Source of the DNA: Acidobacteria bacterium UBA2161 | GTDB taxonomy: Bacteria; Acidobacteriota; Vicinamibacteria; Vicinamibacterales; UBA823 | Length of the DNA: 64,000 bases | Reading direction: 5' to 3' | Assembly: GCA_002328835.1 (NCBI GenBank) | Contig: DCWN01000041.1 | Location: 137,529 to 201,528, forward strand | In this document: piece by piece, positions 51,883 through 60,942 of the stretch | Numbering within the stretch: the stretch's first letter is position 1 | How the letters are laid out: each line of letters opens with the position of its first letter | The notes under the pieces: generated by a model | What the model was told of the DNA's origin: nothing | The model's input: the letters and a program-made list of their open reading frames with translations, nothing else | Databases searched by the model: none | Position numbers and translations under genes: made by a program

Positions 51883-54585
51883 CTACCTCGAGGCGCCGCT
51901 GCGCCGCGGTCCCGCCCCACCACCGCCGGCTTGCTCCTGCTCGAGGTCCAGCTCCACGATGCTGGGACTCCACGTCCGGTCGCCGAGCAGGTGCTTGACG
52001 AAATACTCGGCTCTCAACCAGAACCAATAGTCGCCCATGTCGCCGTACGCGTGCCGTTGCCCGGGGAACATGAAGAAGTCGAAGCGCTTGTTGGCGCGGA
52101 TCAGCGCCTCGGCCATCCGCAACGTGCCCGCCGGGTGGACGTTGTTGTCGATGTCCCCCGTGGTCAGCAACAGGTGCCCCTTCAGATTCTTCGCGAGCTC
52201 CGAGTTCTTCTCGATGTCGTACTCGAAGGTGATGTTGCCGTCATCGTCCTCGACCTCTTCGACGCCATGGTGTTTCTCGGACCAGTTCTGATTGTAGACG
52301 TCATTGTTGTGGTTGCCGGACGACGAGACGGCCACCTTGAAGAAGTCGGGGTAGACGAGCATCGCCGCGGTCGACATGAAGCCGCCTCCCGAATGGCCGT
52401 AGATGCCTACCCGGTCGATGTCGATGAAGTCGTGTCGATTGGCGAGTTGCTCGATGGCGGTCTTCTTGTCGGCGAGGCCGTAATCACGCAGGTTGCCGTA
52501 GCCGTAGTTGTGGTACCACTTCGATCGGGCGGGGTGGCCGCCCCGATTCCCCACGGTGATGACGATGAAGCCGAACTGTGACAGCGCGACCTCGGACGGA
52601 CGGCTGGCGAACGCCTTGGCGACACTCTCGGTCTGCGGCCCCGGGTAGACGAAGGCGATGATCGGATATCGCTTGTCGGGATCGAAGTTGAACGGCTTGT
52701 ACATGACGCCGTATAGGTCGGTGACGCCATCGGCCGCCTTGACCGTGTACGGGGTGGGGAAGTCGTAGCCGGCCTCCGCCAGCTTGGAGAAATCGGCTTC
52801 CTCGAGATCCATGATCTTGTCGCCGCTCGCATCGTACAGGGCCGATGCCGGAGTGGTGCCGACTCGCGAGTAGTTGTCGACAAAGAAGCGGTTCGATTCT
52901 CCCATGACGACCTGGTGATCGAAGTCGCCGGGGCTGAGCAACTGAAGGTCGCTGCCGTCCAGATTCACCCGGTAGAGGTGCCGATAGTAGGGATCCTCTT
53001 CTGGCTCACGCCCGTTCGCCACGAAGAAGACGACGCCGCTCGCCTCGTCGATACCGACGACCTCTCGGACCGAGAAGGGCCCCTCGGTGAGCCGGTTCTT
53101 CAGCGTGCCATCAGCGCCAAAGCGGTACAGGTGCGCCCAGCCGTCGCGTTCCGACCACCAGAGCATGTCGCCTGAGGCGAGGCGGTCGAGGCGCTTGGTC
53201 TCGATGTAGGTGTTGAGCCGCTCCTCAATCAACGGTCGGACTTCACCGGTGGCCGCGTCGGCCACGCCGACGTCGACCTTGTGCTGGTCGCGACTTCGAC
53301 GCCAGAAATAAAACAGATCGGAATCGTCGGACAGCCAAAGGTCGCGGCGCGGCGCGTCGCTGTCGGGATAGATGAACTGGCGCGCGTCGAAGACGAAGAG
53401 CCGTTCGTCTTTGAAGCGATCGGCGTTGACCTGGCGCATGTTCTGCGCCGAGAAATCGTAGAGGAGGATTTCGGACTGGGCGACGTTCTCCTCACCCGGC
53501 AGGTCGTACTTGTAGGTTTCGAGCTCCGGGCGCTCGTTGCCCACGGAATGGATGACCCACAGGTCGCCGGACTCGCGCCGGTCGTTCCGCACGATCGCGA
53601 TGCGCTTCGAGTCGTTCGACCAGGTGACGTCGGCTGGTTTACGCCGGTCTTTGTTCTTCTCGCGCTCCGGGTCGGTGTCGCCACGGTCGCGCACGGCATA
53701 GCTGTAGTGCGCCTCACCATCGGTGGTGAGCGCCGTCTCGTCGACCTCTACAGACTCTTCAGCCTCGTCGGCCTCGCTGAGCTCGTCGGTGTCATCGGTT
53801 TCGTCGTCGTCTTTCCCCCGCCGGGCGTCGAGGATCTGCTCGTAGTCGTCGCCGCTCATCATGTAGAGGTTGTCATGGCGGGCGAAGACCACGATCTGGC
53901 CGTCGGGCGAGACGCTGGCCCACTCCGGATGGTCGTCAGGCGCCTCCCAATCCTCCAGCTGCCGGAGCGTCCGCGTTTGCACGTCGTACTCGAAGTGGAA
54001 CACTATCTTCTTCTCGCGTCGTCGCTGGTCCTCCTGATCGTCTTCCTCTTGTTGCTCCTCCTCGACCTGTTCCTCGACCTCGTCTCGCTCTTCGTCCTGC
54101 GACGATTCGACCTCGAACTGCAACGTGTTCACATCGATGAACTTGATGCTCTGGATCGGCAGGTGTCGCCCGTCCCACGGGTCTTGTGTGATGCGCGTGA
54201 GCTCGGCGGCAATTCGGTCGTTGTCGAAGATCAGACGCTTGGTTCGTGTCGCCGGGTCGACGAGATAGAAGGACTTCCCGTCCGAGGTCTCCCACTCGTA
54301 CCAGAACTGGTCGCTGCCCTCGATCCATCGCGGCTCCACCGTCGTGCTGTAGATGAGCCGGCGCATCTTGTATGGGGCGAAGCGGGCCGCGAGCCGGTAG
54401 TCGGCCGTCGTGACGAGGGCATCCTGTGGCTGGGTGACATCACCCACGGATTGGGCCGACAAGGCCGCGCCGGCGACGGTCACGATCGCAGCGAGAACGA
54501 GGCACAGGCTGCACCGGTTCACGGCTGACGACGGGAGCGAGACAACTGGCTGTCCGAATTGATTACGAGAGAGATATCGCGCCAT
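51883..54585 (-). CDS. Exported S9 prolyl oligopeptidase / DPP4-like peptidase
   Basis: 900 residues. A signal peptide lies within the first about 45 residues (LVLAAIVTVAGAALSAQ). A beta-propeller follows, then the alpha/beta-hydrolase domain with catalytic Ser in GHSGGGF (near 728), Asp in TTGDIDNNVHP (near 808) and His in PGQRHAYGD (near 842). Two long acidic inserts interrupt the propeller: a Glu/Gln-rich run after VESSQDEERDEVEE and an Asp/Glu-rich run around KDDDETDDTDELSEADEAEE. ATG 54585 follows GGAGG. Cleavage of N-terminal dipeptides in the periplasm is expected, but specificity is unknown. Confidence 0.92.
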   Translation of the reverse strand: MARYLSRNQFGQPVVSLPSSAVNRCSLCLVLAAIVTVAGAALSAQSVGDVTQPQDALVTTADYRLAARFAPYKMRRLIYSTTVEPRWIEGSDQFWYEWETSDGKSFYLVDPATRTKRLIFDNDRIAAELTRITQDPWDGRHLPIQSIKFIDVNTLQFEVESSQDEERDEVEEQVEEEQQEEDDQEDQRRREKKIVFHFEYDVQTRTLRQLEDWEAPDDHPEWASVSPDGQIVVFARHDNLYMMSGDDYEQILDARRGKDDDETDDTDELSEADEAEESVEVDETALTTDGEAHYSYAVRDRGDTDPEREKNKDRRKPADVTWSNDSKRIAIVRNDRRESGDLWVIHSVGNERPELETYKYDLPGEENVAQSEILLYDFSAQNMRQVNADRFKDERLFVFDARQFIYPDSDAPRRDLWLSDDSDLFYFWRRSRDQHKVDVGVADAATGEVRPLIEERLNTYIETKRLDRLASGDMLWWSERDGWAHLYRFGADGTLKNRLTEGPFSVREVVGIDEASGVVFFVANGREPEEDPYYRHLYRVNLDGSDLQLLSPGDFDHQVVMGESNRFFVDNYSRVGTTPASALYDASGDKIMDLEEADFSKLAEAGYDFPTPYTVKAADGVTDLYGVMYKPFNFDPDKRYPIIAFVYPGPQTESVAKAFASRPSEVALSQFGFIVITVGNRGGHPARSKWYHNYGYGNLRDYGLADKKTAIEQLANRHDFIDIDRVGIYGHSGGGFMSTAAMLVYPDFFKVAVSSSGNHNNDVYNQNWSEKHHGVEEVEDDDGNITFEYDIEKNSELAKNLKGHLLLTTGDIDNNVHPAGTLRMAEALIRANKRFDFFMFPGQRHAYGDMGDYWFWLRAEYFVKHLLGDRTWSPSIVELDLEQEQAGGGGAGPRRSGASR

Positions 54586-54672
54586 GGGTGTGCCTCCGTG
54601 GAGTCGGCGAGGTCGTTTCAGGAGCCCACTGGTGTTGGAGAAACGGTCTTGCAGAATACTCAATCTGGGACG

Positions 54673-56208
54673 TCACGGTCGAGCTTGGTCTCCCGGGCCT
54701 GGCTCCCACTCCTGGTCCGGGTTCCAACCGGGTCGGTTCGGATGTTCGCCCCACTCGCCGCGACGCTCCCGGTCGAAGTCTTCGTTCAAGGTCGGCATCA
54801 ACGCGCCGACATCCTCACGCCAGGCCGCGAGCATCGCCCGTAGTTCGGCGGCCTTCACGGGCATGGACTCGGCAAGATCAGTCGACTCGCCGATGTCATC
54901 GGCCAGGTCGTACAACTCGACATGATTGTCATCGAAGAACTCGATGAGCTTCCAGTCACCTTGGCGTACGGCACCAGCGGGAACCATGTGATGGTAGTGC
55001 GGGTAATGGAAATAGATGGCCCGATCGGCGGACTGTTCGCCACCCTTCAGAATCGGCACAAGGCTCTCGCCATCCAGCACCTGCGTGTCGGGCAATCCCG
55101 CACCCGCCATTTCCGCAAGGGTCGGGAAGATGTCCGGGCTCACCATCAGCGCGTCTGACGAACTGCCGCCTTCGACGACGCCGGGCCACTTCACAATCAA
55201 TGGAACACGGATGCCGCCTTCGAACACCGTGCCTTTCTCGTCGCGCAACGGCGCATTGGAACTGACGATGACGCCTGTCGACTTGTCGAACCGTTCCCTC
55301 AGCCCGCCATTGTCCGAATAGAACACGACTACCGTATTGTCGGCGATACCGGCATTATCGAGCGTGCGCAGCACGCGACCGACACTGTCATCGACGTGTT
55401 CGATCATTGCGGCGTAGACTGGATTGTTGACGCCGTTGTCGGGCCTCGCCTTGTTGCGGTACTTCTCGACCGTCGGCTCCTTGGCCTCGAGCGGAACATG
55501 GACGGCAAAGTGTGCGAGTGTGACAAAGAACGGTGAAGCCGAGCTGTTGTCGATGAACTCGATCACTTCATCCGTCAACACGTCGGTGAGATAGGCATCG
55601 TCTTCGATGTCCAGATACGGCGGCTCGAACCTGTCAGCGAAATTGAAGTGTGCACCGCCACGGCGAGTGCGCGCCACTTCGTAACCTTGCACCGTCGGCA
55701 GTGACACGGCATCGAAACCGTCGAGATGCCATTTTCCGTAATAGCCGGTCGTATAGCCGGCCTCGCGCAGCGTCTCTCCAACCGTGACCACCTCATGCGG
55801 CAACCACTGCGTACGATTGGTCGGCACCGTGAGGGCCTCGAATGGCCGCCAGTGTCCCGGGATGAAGTCGGTAATACCGACGCGCGCCGGGTACTGACCT
55901 GACTGAATGCTCGCACGCGTCGACGAGCACACGGGCGAGGCCGCATACGCGTTTGTGAACCGCATGCCGTCGGCGGCAAGTCGGTTGATATGCGGCGTTT
56001 CGTGGAACTCGTTGGCATACGGCTCGACGTCGGGCCAGCCCAGATCGTCGATGAGGATGAACACGATGTTTGGCGGCCCGTCCGCGCCTGCGATGGTCCC
56101 ATCGATCTGAGATGAGCCGTTGCTACACGATGCCAGGAGCACCATCGCCGCCAGCCCGACAATGAGTCCGGCATACGGGTTGAGGCGGGTGCCGCGGGCT
56201 GGGGCCAT
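54673..56208 (-). CDS. Sulfatase family lipoprotein
   Basis: 511 residues. The signal peptide carries lipobox LLASC (Cys28). Metal-binding Asp54-Asp55 (ILIDDLGWPD) and the modification site with Cys94 (SPVCSSTRASIQSGQYPAR) are present. The site reads C-S-S-T-R rather than the canonical C-x-P-x-R, a tolerated but less common form. Other motifs are YYGKWHLDG and FYSDNGG. The cysteine must become formylglycine for activity, and the only SUMF1-like protein in the window lacks the active cysteines. It probably removes sulfate from a polymer in the periplasm. Confidence 0.9.
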   Translation of the reverse strand: MAPARGTRLNPYAGLIVGLAAMVLLASCSNGSSQIDGTIAGADGPPNIVFILIDDLGWPDVEPYANEFHETPHINRLAADGMRFTNAYAASPVCSSTRASIQSGQYPARVGITDFIPGHWRPFEALTVPTNRTQWLPHEVVTVGETLREAGYTTGYYGKWHLDGFDAVSLPTVQGYEVARTRRGGAHFNFADRFEPPYLDIEDDAYLTDVLTDEVIEFIDNSSASPFFVTLAHFAVHVPLEAKEPTVEKYRNKARPDNGVNNPVYAAMIEHVDDSVGRVLRTLDNAGIADNTVVVFYSDNGGLRERFDKSTGVIVSSNAPLRDEKGTVFEGGIRVPLIVKWPGVVEGGSSSDALMVSPDIFPTLAEMAGAGLPDTQVLDGESLVPILKGGEQSADRAIYFHYPHYHHMVPAGAVRQGDWKLIEFFDDNHVELYDLADDIGESTDLAESMPVKAAELRAMLAAWREDVGALMPTLNEDFDRERRGEWGEHPNRPGWNPDQEWEPGPGDQARP

Positions 56209-56298
56209 GGGCTGTCAGGAAACAGGGCCAATTGTAGAGGGCGAACGGGCCTGAGACAATGCCGGGTCTCCAGCCCAGAATCGCAGCGAGCCTTGCCG

Positions 56299-56304
56299 TA
56301 CACT
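56299..56304 (+). promoter_or_regulatory. -10 TACACT, 6 nt before GTG 56311
   Basis: TACACT then 6 nt then GTG. Same geometry as the other leaderless candidates; weaker hexamer. Confidence 0.35.
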
Positions 56305-56310
56305 GGCCTC

Positions 56311-56985
56311 GTGCGCGACACGGGTACTCTGGGGCGCTATATCTGGCTCTGGCTGTTTGGGCTCTCGCTGGGCTGGTTCGAGGGGGCCGTCGTGGTGTAC
56401 CTGCGCGAGCTCTACTATCCGGACGGCTTCCGGTTTCCGGTCATCATCATTCCGACGTGGCTCGCCGCCGTCGAGCTCGTCCGTGAAGCGGCCAGCCTCC
56501 TGTTGCTTGCCGCTGGTGCTCGACTGGCCGGTCGGTACTTCCTCCAACGCTTCGCGGCGTTCATGATCCTGTTCGGCATCTGGGACCTCGTCTACTACGC
56601 CGTGTTGAAGCTGGTGCTCGATTGGCCCGAGAGCCTGGCGACCTGGGACATCCTGTTTCTGCTGCCGGTTCCCTGGGTTGGTCCGGTGTGGGCACCATGC
56701 CTGATTTCGATCACCCTCGTGGCGGTCGGAAGCTATCTCTACTCGACCCCGCATCGGCCGCGAGCCTATCGAGGGTCAGACTGGGGGATCGTGTGCACCG
56801 GCGGCCTGATCGTTATCGGCTCGTTCGTGGCCGAGTGGCGAGCGGTCGTGGAGGAGCGAGTCCCGGAGAGCTACCCGGCAGGGCTGTTCTGGCTGGGGTT
56901 CCTGCTCGCTCTGGGGTGGTTCTTGGTTGCGGAACGCCGTCAGCGCGTGGCGTCGTCGGTCGAGCGATCCAGAACGCCGTCGTAG
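56311..56985 (+). CDS. Multi-pass membrane protein of unknown function
   Basis: 224 residues with about six transmembrane helices (for example YIWLWLFGLSLGWFEGAVVV, FMILFGIWDLVYYAVLKLVL, WDILFLLPVPWVGPVWAPCL). No recognised motif. GTG 56311 is preferred because of the -10 spacing, while TTG 56293 overlaps the promoter. It diverges from the sulfatase and converges on the NHL gene, and I see no functional tie. Confidence 0.7.
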   Translation: MRDTGTLGRYIWLWLFGLSLGWFEGAVVVYLRELYYPDGFRFPVIIIPTWLAAVELVREAASLLLLAAGARLAGRYFLQRFAAFMILFGIWDLVYYAVLKLVLDWPESLATWDILFLLPVPWVGPVWAPCLISITLVAVGSYLYSTPHRPRAYRGSDWGIVCTGGLIVIGSFVAEWRAVVEERVPESYPAGLFWLGFLLALGWFLVAERRQRVASSVERSRTPS

Positions 56986-56999
56986 CCCACTTCTGAGAT

Positions 57000-58037
57000 T
57001 CAGCGTCGGAACCGCACCCACTTCGTCATGCGTCGCTGCGACACCTCGGCCCCGTACACATTGCCATCGCTGTCGACGGCAACGCCCTCGGGTCCGCTGA
57101 AACCATTCACGTTGGCCCTGTCGTCCGGGAGGAAGTGACTGACCCAGCCGGTCCGGGCATCACCGATCCGGATGCCCTTCTCCCAACCCGCGTTGCGCTG
57201 GCCGGTGAACTGGTTCGGGGCCGGACTGGACTCCGAGTCGGCCACGTAGATCGTGTCGTTCTCGTCGATGTAGATGCCGCTCGGTCTGCCGAACTGGGTC
57301 CAGATCGCGAGGAACTCACCTTCCTGATCGAAAATCTGGATCCGGTTGTTGTAGCGGTCGCCGACGAAGATCCGCCCCTGCGAGTCCATCGCCAGCGCAT
57401 GCGGATCGCGGAACTGTTTGGGGCCGTACCCGAGCTCGCCCCAGGTCTCCATGTAGGTGCCATCGGCCGCGTACCGGACGACGCGGGCCAACGTTCGATC
57501 GTGAGAATCCACCACGTAAATCTGTCCGTTGGGCGCCACCAGGACGTCCGAGGGGCGTGTCAGGTGCTCGGGCGGGTCGCCGGCGACGCCGGGGGTGCCG
57601 ATCGTCATCAGGAGTTCGCCCTCTGGTGAGAACTTGAGCACCGAGTGGCCCGTGTTCTCTGCTCCCGTGTTCCACGCGTCCGCGATCCACACGTTACCCT
57701 CATGGTCTACGTCGATACCGTGAGGCCACGCGATCAGGCCGCCACCGAAACTCCTGATCAGGTTGCCCTCTTTGTCGAACAGCAGCACGGGGTCAACATC
57801 CGACCCGACACACGTGTTGGCGCCACACCGTTCGGCGACCCAGATGTTGCCGTCGAGCGCGATCTCCACCGAGCTCGTCGAGCCCCACGCGCGGCCCTCC
57901 GGGAGCTCACCCCATCCGTAGATTGGCCGGAACGGGTTGCTGGTGACCGATTGGCCGAAGAGTTCCGCAGAGGCTCCCAAGACCACGATTGCGACCAGGA
58001 CGCCGACAGCAGAGTAAGCCCGACTCGAGATTCTCAT
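57000..58037 (-). CDS. Exported NHL-repeat beta-propeller protein
   Basis: 345 residues. A signal peptide (about 26 residues) precedes six NHL-like blades, e.g. IALDGNIWVAERCGANTC, GIDVDHEGNVWIADAWNT, ALAMDSQGRIFVGDRYNN and GVAVDSDGNVYGAEVSQRR. The arrangement resembles peptidyl-alpha-hydroxyglycine alpha-amidating lyase-type propellers, but catalytic identity is not established. ATG 58037 follows GGAGG, and the earlier in-frame start is ignored. Confidence 0.85.
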   Translation of the reverse strand: MRISSRAYSAVGVLVAIVVLGASAELFGQSVTSNPFRPIYGWGELPEGRAWGSTSSVEIALDGNIWVAERCGANTCVGSDVDPVLLFDKEGNLIRSFGGGLIAWPHGIDVDHEGNVWIADAWNTGAENTGHSVLKFSPEGELLMTIGTPGVAGDPPEHLTRPSDVLVAPNGQIYVVDSHDRTLARVVRYAADGTYMETWGELGYGPKQFRDPHALAMDSQGRIFVGDRYNNRIQIFDQEGEFLAIWTQFGRPSGIYIDENDTIYVADSESSPAPNQFTGQRNAGWEKGIRIGDARTGWVSHFLPDDRANVNGFSGPEGVAVDSDGNVYGAEVSQRRMTKWVRFRR

Positions 58038-58171
58038 TGCACGTGCCTCCACGAAGGGACCCAACAGATCGGGGCGGATGATACAGCCGGAATCTCAGCC
58101 GGACAAGCAATTCCGGGCACAGCGCGTGCCTTCTGGTTCTAAGTCGTTCGACCCCCGGCACTTCGCTGTGG

Positions 58172-59083
58172 CTACTCTGGCTGTCCTGGGTCCGTCAGGA
58201 ACACGAACCGCAGGCCGTGGCTTACGGCGATGGGTAGGATCGTCCGATGGGTTTCGTCGGGGAAGAGTCGCACCTGGTAGTCCAGCCGCTGGTACCGTCG
58301 ACGTCCCAGCAACTCCTCCATGTGTTCCAGATCGCTGAGGATGTTGGGGCCGTCCTGTTCGCCTGCTCCGAAGAAGACGCGGGCCGCCAAGACATCACTT
58401 CCGGCCCGGTAGTCCTCCTCGTAACGGAACAGAATCCCTGAGTCCCACCAGAGGGACGGGCTCACGATGACGTATCGCTGGAACAGGTCCGGCTCCTTGA
58501 AGAGCAGGTACGTGGAAAACAGGCCGCTGAAGGAAAGACCCGTGATGGTCTTGTCTGCAGGATCCACCTTGTAGTGACCGTTGACGAAGGGGATCAACTC
58601 CTCCCGTATGACCTGCGCGAAGCCCTCTCCGAAGCCAGCGTTTGGGAAGTCGCTCAGGTGGGCCCGGGTGGGTGTGAAGTCCCGCTCTCGACGGGCGTAG
58701 TACTCCTCGTACGGTTGCTCGTAGGCCACCCCCACCAGGAGTACCGGGGGGATCAGGTCGTCCTTGATCAGCCTGCGAATGATGTAGGCAACGGCTCCGA
58801 AGCTGTATTCCGCGTCCAGGAGGTAGACCACCGGAAGCGGATCCGCCATCTCCTGGTAGCCTCGAGGGAGATAGACGTGAAGCTTGAATGTCTCGTCTAC
58901 GATGGCGGACTCCAGCACGTGACGCTGAGTGTTGGGGATGACCACCTGAGAGAGGGTGTCTGAACCCCCATGTGGAGGGAGTCTGTCGAACGTGGCACCG
59001 CCACCCGCAGTCGATCCCGGGCTGAGGCAGATCACAGCCGCGATGACGCCCGTGGTGAGAGTGGATCGGGCTCGCTTCGTCAA
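58172..59083 (-). CDS. Exported esterase D-like alpha/beta-hydrolase
   Basis: 303 residues. An N-terminal signal peptide (about 25 residues) is followed by an esterase domain of the enterochelin-esterase/Esterase_D type. Marks are KLHVYLPRGYQ, LPVVYLLDAEYSFGAVAYII, the nucleophile elbow GLSFSGLFSTYL and a late acid/His segment FPDETHRTILP. The start overlaps the stop of the broken gene upstream (ATGA), so they were once co-translated. Confidence 0.87.
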   Translation of the reverse strand: MTKRARSTLTTGVIAAVICLSPGSTAGGGATFDRLPPHGGSDTLSQVVIPNTQRHVLESAIVDETFKLHVYLPRGYQEMADPLPVVYLLDAEYSFGAVAYIIRRLIKDDLIPPVLLVGVAYEQPYEEYYARRERDFTPTRAHLSDFPNAGFGEGFAQVIREELIPFVNGHYKVDPADKTITGLSFSGLFSTYLLFKEPDLFQRYVIVSPSLWWDSGILFRYEEDYRAGSDVLAARVFFGAGEQDGPNILSDLEHMEELLGRRRYQRLDYQVRLFPDETHRTILPIAVSHGLRFVFLTDPGQPE

Positions 59084-59888
59084 GGTATCGGCACACCCAC
59101 GCTGGCGCAGTACTGCTTGAAGTCACGCAGCGCGTACGGACTGCTCACCAGTCGGCGCAGGCGCATCGCCGTGTAGCGCCGGTCGGCACACAGGGCGGGA
59201 GGCAACCGGGAGTAGGTGAGATCGGACGGAGGCCCGAGATAGAGAACCGCGTCCCAATAGGCAAGCGAGCTCGCGTCGAGCAGCGTTCCATCGATCTTGG
59301 CGAGGCTGGGCACGCTCCAATCAATGACGCCGGGCTGCAGCGACTCCAGGTTGACGCCAGAGGCCCCTTGCGTGACGACGTTGAAGATGGGGCCGTGACG
59401 CTCGAGAAGACCGGTCAGATTCTCATGCGACGGCCCTGCTCGCCAGAGATGCCCGCCGCCGTATGTCACGAGGGCGCGCCGGCCCGGCTCGAGAACCTCC
59501 CGCCGAATGAGGTCGGCAGCGAACGCGCCACGGTTCATCGCCAGTCGGCTCCGCCGCGGAGTTCGTCGTCGGGGATGTCCGCACCTTGGACATACCGGTC
59601 CATGGTGTCTTGGTAGAGTGAATTGCCGAATTCAACGACGATGTCGTCAACGGTGGCGGCGAACCGGGGATCGCGAATGAGCGCAAGCCGAAACGCGTGG
59701 CTCTGCTCGTTTCCGTGACCGCCCTCAGAGAGGGCAACCACTTGGTGTGTTTGGAACGCCTCGAGTATTGCCGCTGTCGGCTCGACCGGTCGCAGGCGAC
59801 CGCGCTCCTGAGCGACGCCCGAGACACAGACGAGCATCGACGCCAGGCAGCAGACCGGGATCGAACGCGGCGATGTCCGTACTTTCAT
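59080..59888 (-). pseudogene. Split exported protein gene with internal deletion
   Basis: Two overlapping frames, 59535-59888 (117 aa, signal peptide then VVALSEGGHGNEQSHAFRLA) and 59080-59538 (152 aa, FAADLIRREVLEPGRRALVT and YGGGHLWR). They read as the N-terminal and C-terminal parts of one protein. The segment between DIPDDELR and RGAFAADLIRREV is missing and the frame changes there, consistent with loss of a few dozen codons plus a frameshift. I do not recognise a named family. The ATGA overlap of the two pieces could allow coupled translation, so two short functional polypeptides are a remote alternative. Confidence 0.6.
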
Positions 59889-59932
59889 CCGGGTACGACC
59901 GCCATCAAAGGCTCCAGTGTCGAGCCACAGAC

Positions 59933-60867
59933 TCAGCGAAAAGGCTCGTCGAACATCTCGTTCGGCTTGAGATGCAACAGATTGTTGCGGTAGTCGAAGA
60001 TGGCCCGGAAGCGGCGCAAGGCGGCGTTGCTCAGCACGCCATCGGCGCCGGGCTGGCGCGAGCGGATCTCCGCGTCAGCGAAGGCGGTGACCACACCGGT
60101 CAGCTCGAACGGTCCGAGCCGGAGTCTCTCGATGGTACCCTTCTGCCATGGATGTCGCCCCGGATGCCGCGTCCTAGATAGTGGTCTTCCAGCGTATCCG
60201 GCAGATCGAACACCATGGAATCGCGGAGCAGCAGCTCCAGCGCCTCGCTCGATGCGAGGTCGATGTACAGGGAGACGGGAACGTCCGCTTCACCCCGGAT
60301 GCTGATCTCCGCATCGACCCAGGGAATCCGATTCTGCTTGAAGTAGATCGGCAGCGACTCGAAGCTGGAGTCTACCTGCAGGCGCTCCCGATCGTAGAGC
60401 ACGATCCGGCTTCGCTCGTAGTCGATCTCCACGGCGTAGCTGCCAAAGATCGCGTACCCGATGACACCGTCCCTGGGAAAGCCTTCATACGTGTCCGACT
60501 GCAGCACGATGACCTGCTGATCTTCGAGCATGAGATCGCCGGCCGTCACCGACACCGACTCCGCGATCACCGCCGTGGCTGCCTCACCGCCACCGGCCCC
60601 GCTGATACGGGACTCCCGGAACTCGGTCGCGTCTATCGCGGCTTTCAGCTCCGGCTTGTACAGCAGCAGCCCATCCGACGACATCCCGGAATCCAGCGTG
60701 ACCCGAAACTCGCGGGAGTTTCCGACCCTGACGGGAATGACGACTTTGTTCGCCTCGACCACGAACGGGATCTGGCCCACGACGTGGTTGGCCAGGTCGC
60801 GACTCCGCTCGGGCTGATCTACCTGCATGAAGAGCGCGAGGAGTGAGATCAGCAAGGTCGCACGCAT
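59933..60867 (-). pseudogene. Retropepsin-like aspartyl protease gene with one-base frameshift
   Basis: ATG 60867 (after AGGGAG) encodes a signal peptide, then a retropepsin-like fold with the active-site motif LDSG (Asp59) and GFPRDGVIGYAIFGSYAVEI. The frame ends early at 60100, but the natural C-terminus continues in another frame to TGA at 59933: GTIERLRLGPFELTGVVTAF, GADGVLSNAALRRFRAIFDY, NLLHLKPNEMFDEPF. One missing G in the AAGGG run at about 60138-60143 explains the shift. It is either a recent pseudogene or a sequencing error. Length when repaired is about 311 residues. Confidence 0.75.
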
Positions 60868-60942
60868 CGGAAATCTCCCTGGTCGAACTCTCTGCCGCGC
60901 CAATGGCGGCGAGGCACTTCGGGGCTTCCGCAGAATGGCGAT

